Source: Rhodobiaceae bacterium UBA6963 (GTDB lineage: Bacteria; Pseudomonadota; Alphaproteobacteria; RS24). Taken from it: a stretch of 8,527 nucleotides of DNA. The position numbers and the translations under genes are program-made. This document shows positions 6,206 to 8,527 of this stretch, in pieces. The notes beneath the pieces are model-generated. The model had not been told where the DNA came from, searched no databases, and saw only the letters and a program-made list of their open reading frames with translations. The DNA is taken from NCBI GenBank assembly GCA_002450335.1, contig DJZB01000019.1:1-8527 (forward strand). The letters run 5' to 3'. Each line of letters starts with the position of its first letter. The stretch's first letter is position 1.

Positions 6206-7105
6206 TCAAATAGCGTAAAAGTTTTCGGCATTGTCGTGAAACATTGCCTGACGTTCTGACACGGAAAAACTGTCCGTAATATCAAGATAGGCACCCATCA
6301 CTTCTTGATAGGACGCATATAGCTTATCGACAGGAAAGTTACTGCCAAAAGCCACGCGTGCGGGCGTGAAAACATCAATTGCCTGCAGAACATAGCCACG
6401 GATAGTTTCTCTGTTCCATTGATGATCAAACATACCAAACCCTGAAATCTTACATAAAATGTTTTCATGTGCAGCGATTGACTCAAGGCCAGAACGCCAT
6501 TGAACAATTCCGTCTTCTGAAAAATCCTGCAAGCTGGCTGTGTGGCAGAGGGCAAGCTTGGTATCTGAATGGCGGCAAAATAGACCGGCGGCTTGCTTAA
6601 GCAGCGGAGGTGTCAATTGCAAATCAAATGACAAATTAAGATCTGCAAGCCTTTTCAATCCCGCTGCGAAATCCAAATTTTCAAGTAAGGCACAAGTCCC
6701 CGTCCGTGCATCCTCTTCTGCATTTCGACTGACAATCTGGCGGACGCCACGCACAGCATCATATTGAAGATGTGCCTCTAAAGCGGCATCACGGTTTTCG
6801 GCCGCAAGGTCTACAAAACCGACAATTGCCGAGGGCAAACCTTGTGCATCAACACAGGATTGAAGCCATTCAGTTTCCTTTACGGCGTCTGCCTCGTCTG
6901 TTCCAACCTGAATATGTACGGATTTGACAATGTTCAAATCTCCGTAATCAGCACGAAAATCCTCAACAAAATAATTTTTTTGAATGGGCGCGGGGTCACC
7001 GAAAAATCTCTTGACCCCCTTCTCCATCAACCAGGGATAATGGCAGACAGATAGATCCCATAAGTGATGATGCGCATCTATGATTTTCAAGGGAGCCGCC
7101 GTCAT
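6206..7105 (-). CDS. Amidohydrolase_2 / COG3618-type metal-dependent hydrolase (probable lactonase)
   Basis: The 299-residue product is a TIM-barrel amidohydrolase. It has the N-terminal metal motif IDAHHHLWD (9-17, with H12 and H14), a central strand VRGVRQIVS (118-126), LALCHTAS (184-191) with H188, CKISGFGMF (218-226) and a C-terminal FGSNFPVD (253-260). This is the arrangement of COG3618, which includes L-fuconolactonase, L-rhamnonolactonase-like and 4-sulfomuconolactone hydrolases. The last motif carries Asn (N256) where many relatives have Asp (GSDWP type), a variation to note for catalysis. It would open a lactone made by the SDR or another dehydrogenase, yielding an acid for the downstream aldolase. 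The start ATG overlaps the stop of the upstream gene in an ATGA, so it is translationally coupled. No signal peptide, so cytosolic. Exact substrate unknown. Confidence 0.87.
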   Translation of the reverse strand: MTAAPLKIIDAHHHLWDLSVCHYPWLMEKGVKRFFGDPAPIQKNYFVEDFRADYGDLNIVKSVHIQVGTDEADAVKETEWLQSCVDAQGLPSAIVGFVDLAAENRDAALEAHLQYDAVRGVRQIVSRNAEEDARTGTCALLENLDFAAGLKRLADLNLSFDLQLTPPLLKQAAGLFCRHSDTKLALCHTASLQDFSEDGIVQWRSGLESIAAHENILCKISGFGMFDHQWNRETIRGYVLQAIDVFTPARVAFGSNFPVDKLYASYQEVMGAYLDITDSFSVSERQAMFHDNAENFYAI

Positions 7106-8196
7106 CTACCGAGCTTCTGTGTTTCTATCTGACGACGGAATGCCACATCATCCCAGATTGTCATGTCATCCAGAATATATCCGTCTTTTACCCGCCATTG
7201 TGATACAGCCATCATATAAACTGGTGCATTGCTGGCAGACCCGTACAAACCTGTCCCGCTGTCATTTTCTCCGGAATGTGTCGCAGAGAAAGACCACCTA
7301 ACGGCTATATCGCGCACATCATCCAGATAAGGAATATCTGCAATATGGTCTATGGAAAGCTGCATATCCGGAAAAGCCACAAACATTTCTTCTAAAAGAG
7401 GTATGAGTTGGTCTGGACCGTAAAATTCGCGATCAGATGGATAACGTATGCGCGCTCTGTCAAAATAATAAAGCATGGCCGCTGACGCATTTCGGTTCTG
7501 CCAAATATCCCCCAATACACGCCCTGCGAAAGCACGTACTGACAAACTTTCCTGCCCAGCTTGAGAAGAAACCTGAAGTGGACCTTGTGCCTTAATCATC
7601 TCCCGATTAGACGCATGATGATTTAGAATATTAAATCCATTGGCTTTGTCAGCCTCAGCAAGATGTCTCGCGGCCTCATCAATATCGCGCCCCATCTGAA
7701 GAACAATCCCGGCATAATCGCGCACCAGCCATTCACGAATGACTTTATTCTCAAAACACAAACAATCGGCGATTGTATGTGCCAGAATTTTGCGCCCAGT
7801 TGCCGGACCGAATTCGGAAGCACCAAGATTAGTCATCTTACTGCTAATAAGATGTGACGAATAAAAATAACCATCCCCATCGTCTGACCAAATAACATTG
7901 TCACCGTCAAGGCGTCTGTCAGGAAAGCTTTCAAGCGTATCATGGGTGTTGCGGACAACTTGAGCTGCACCAACAATATCACCACCTAATGTGTGTATTG
8001 GACAGTCAGGAGTATAATAATCATGTATCGCCTCGACTTGGCGGTCATGCCAAATTCGGTCAGTAATTTTCATAATATAATGTGGGAAATCAACAAACTC
8101 GGCATCAAAGCCCGGCATCTCCATGCGTCGCTCATCGCCAGGGTTCAAAATATCTTTCATATGGGTCGTTGCGACACGCATAATAGGTTTTGTCAT
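7102..8196 (-). CDS. Second tandem two-domain NTF2/SnoaL-like protein
   Basis: The product is 364 residues with two NTF2-like domains, about 42-168 and 225-358. The first shows WHDRQVEAIHDYYTPDCPIHT (49-69, the usual start of an SnoaL-like domain), GPATGR (130-135) and ENKVIREWLVRD (149-160). The second shows WQNRNASAAMLYYFD (232-246), a YGPDQLIPLLEEMFVAFPDMQ segment (259-279) and RVKDGYILDDMTIWD (335-349). A linker of about 50 residues separates them. The frame is open upstream to 8268, but ATG 8196 is preferred: it has AAAGAGAAG in front and leaves a 40-base gap to the SDR gene, while the longer form would overlap it. A function cannot be named; SnoaL-like cyclase, isomerase or hydratase chemistry is possible. 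It lies in an operon with the SDR (upstream) and the lactonase (4-base overlap downstream). Confidence 0.8.
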   Translation of the reverse strand: MTKPIMRVATTHMKDILNPGDERRMEMPGFDAEFVDFPHYIMKITDRIWHDRQVEAIHDYYTPDCPIHTLGGDIVGAAQVVRNTHDTLESFPDRRLDGDNVIWSDDGDGYFYSSHLISSKMTNLGASEFGPATGRKILAHTIADCLCFENKVIREWLVRDYAGIVLQMGRDIDEAARHLAEADKANGFNILNHHASNREMIKAQGPLQVSSQAGQESLSVRAFAGRVLGDIWQNRNASAAMLYYFDRARIRYPSDREFYGPDQLIPLLEEMFVAFPDMQLSIDHIADIPYLDDVRDIAVRWSFSATHSGENDSGTGLYGSASNAPVYMMAVSQWRVKDGYILDDMTIWDDVAFRRQIETQKLGR

Positions 8197-8217
8197 TGTG
8201 CTTCTCTTTAAGTAAGC

Positions 8218-8243
8218 CGTCTTTATTGAAACGTCTTTATTGA
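8218..8243. repeat. Short tandem duplication at the end of the SDR gene
   Basis: CGTCTTTATTGA occurs at 8218-8229 and again at 8232-8243, a 14-base period. The second copy contains the SDR stop codon (8237-8239 on the minus strand); the first lies in the 40-base gap before the NTF2-like gene. It is probably a replication-slippage duplication that left the stop intact. No regulatory role is evident. Confidence 0.6.
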
Positions 8244-8527
8244 GCTGTCCATCCACCATCAACAACAAGGCTGTGACCGGTGATCATCCGCGCCTCATTG
8301 GAAGCAAGATAGGCAACTGCATTGGCGACATCTTCGGCTTGCGCTAACTCCCCCAACGGGATGCGCGCATCTACATAAGAACGAAAATCAGCATCTTCAA
8401 ACATTGGTTTGGTCATCGGTGTTTCAACAAATGTTGGTGCAATGGCATTCACACGAATTTTTCGTGGGGCAAGCTCAAGCGCAAGCGATTTAGTCAAACC
8501 TTCCAAGCCATGTTTTACCATGGAATA
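8237..8527 (-). CDS. Short-chain dehydrogenase/reductase, C-terminal part (cut by window edge)
   Basis: The frame is open to the right edge and gives 96 residues. They begin exactly at the catalytic Tyr of the SDR YxxxK motif: YSMVK, followed by HGLEGLTKSLALELAP. RVNAIAPTFVETPMT is the conserved strand and loop after the active site, and ITGHSLVVDGGWTAQ is the classical SDR C-terminus. The Met at 8521 is internal, not a start. The N-terminal Rossmann part with the TGxxxGxG cofactor motif lies outside the window, so the NAD/NADP preference cannot be read. Classical SDRs oxidise secondary alcohols or sugar hemiacetals, and sugar dehydrogenases of this class commonly pair with COG3618 lactonases; here it precedes an NTF2-like protein and such a lactonase in one operon. 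Substrate unknown. Confidence 0.93.
   Translation of the reverse strand, partial: YSMVKHGLEGLTKSLALELAPRKIRVNAIAPTFVETPMTKPMFEDADFRSYVDARIPLGELAQAEDVANAVAYLASNEARMITGHSLVVDGGWTAQ

Noticed and set aside
8197..8268. Longer N-terminus for the minus-strand NTF2-like protein
   Set aside because: It would overlap the end of the SDR gene by 32 bases and runs antisense-like through the tandem repeat; ATG 8196 has a purine-rich ribosome site.
8519..8521. Met at 8521 as start of a 94-residue protein
   Set aside because: It is the third residue of the SDR YSMVK active-site motif, so the gene continues beyond the window.

Overview
The window looks like a piece of a marine-type alphaproteobacterial chromosome of moderate GC. 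This is judged from protein style and family combination only, so the lineage is an inference; SAR116- or Rhodobacterales-like relatives would be my first guess. The DNA is densely packed with overlapping or closely spaced genes and carries eight complete or partial genes of one apparent catabolic locus, plus the tail of an unrelated or transport-related membrane protein at the left edge. I see no RNA genes, insertion sequences, CRISPR arrays or phage genes.

Layout. Bases 1-123 encode the C-terminus of a membrane protein. After a 143-base control region with a perfect 14-bp palindrome come three plus-strand genes: a histidinol-dehydrogenase-family enzyme (267-1550), a single-domain NTF2/SnoaL-like protein (1568-2122) and a two-domain NTF2/SnoaL-like protein (2115-3137). 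A 103-base gap leads to a LacI-family regulator (3241-4257). A second, imperfect copy of the palindrome (4266-4279) then precedes a MetE-C-terminal-like zinc enzyme (4311-5447) and an HpcH/HpaI class II aldolase (5450-6205). On the minus strand, converging on the aldolase with abutting stop codons, lie an SDR dehydrogenase (cut by the right edge at its catalytic Tyr), a second two-domain NTF2/SnoaL-like protein (8196-7102) and a COG3618-type amidohydrolase/lactonase (7105-6206).

How the genes may work together. Two oxidoreductases (HisD-like and SDR), a lactonase-type amidohydrolase, a pyruvate-type aldolase, a MetE-like enzyme and five NTF2-like domains under a LacI-type regulator look like a degradation pathway for a small polar, possibly sugar-acid-like or methylated/sulfonated compound. 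The order oxidation, lactone opening, rearrangement or elimination, aldol cleavage is chemically sensible, but the substrate cannot be read from the sequence. No classical aldonate dehydratase is seen, and the MetE-like step has no obvious partner here. The most notable points are the shared operator-like palindromes and the fivefold occurrence of NTF2-like domains that all keep one aspartate at the same spacing.
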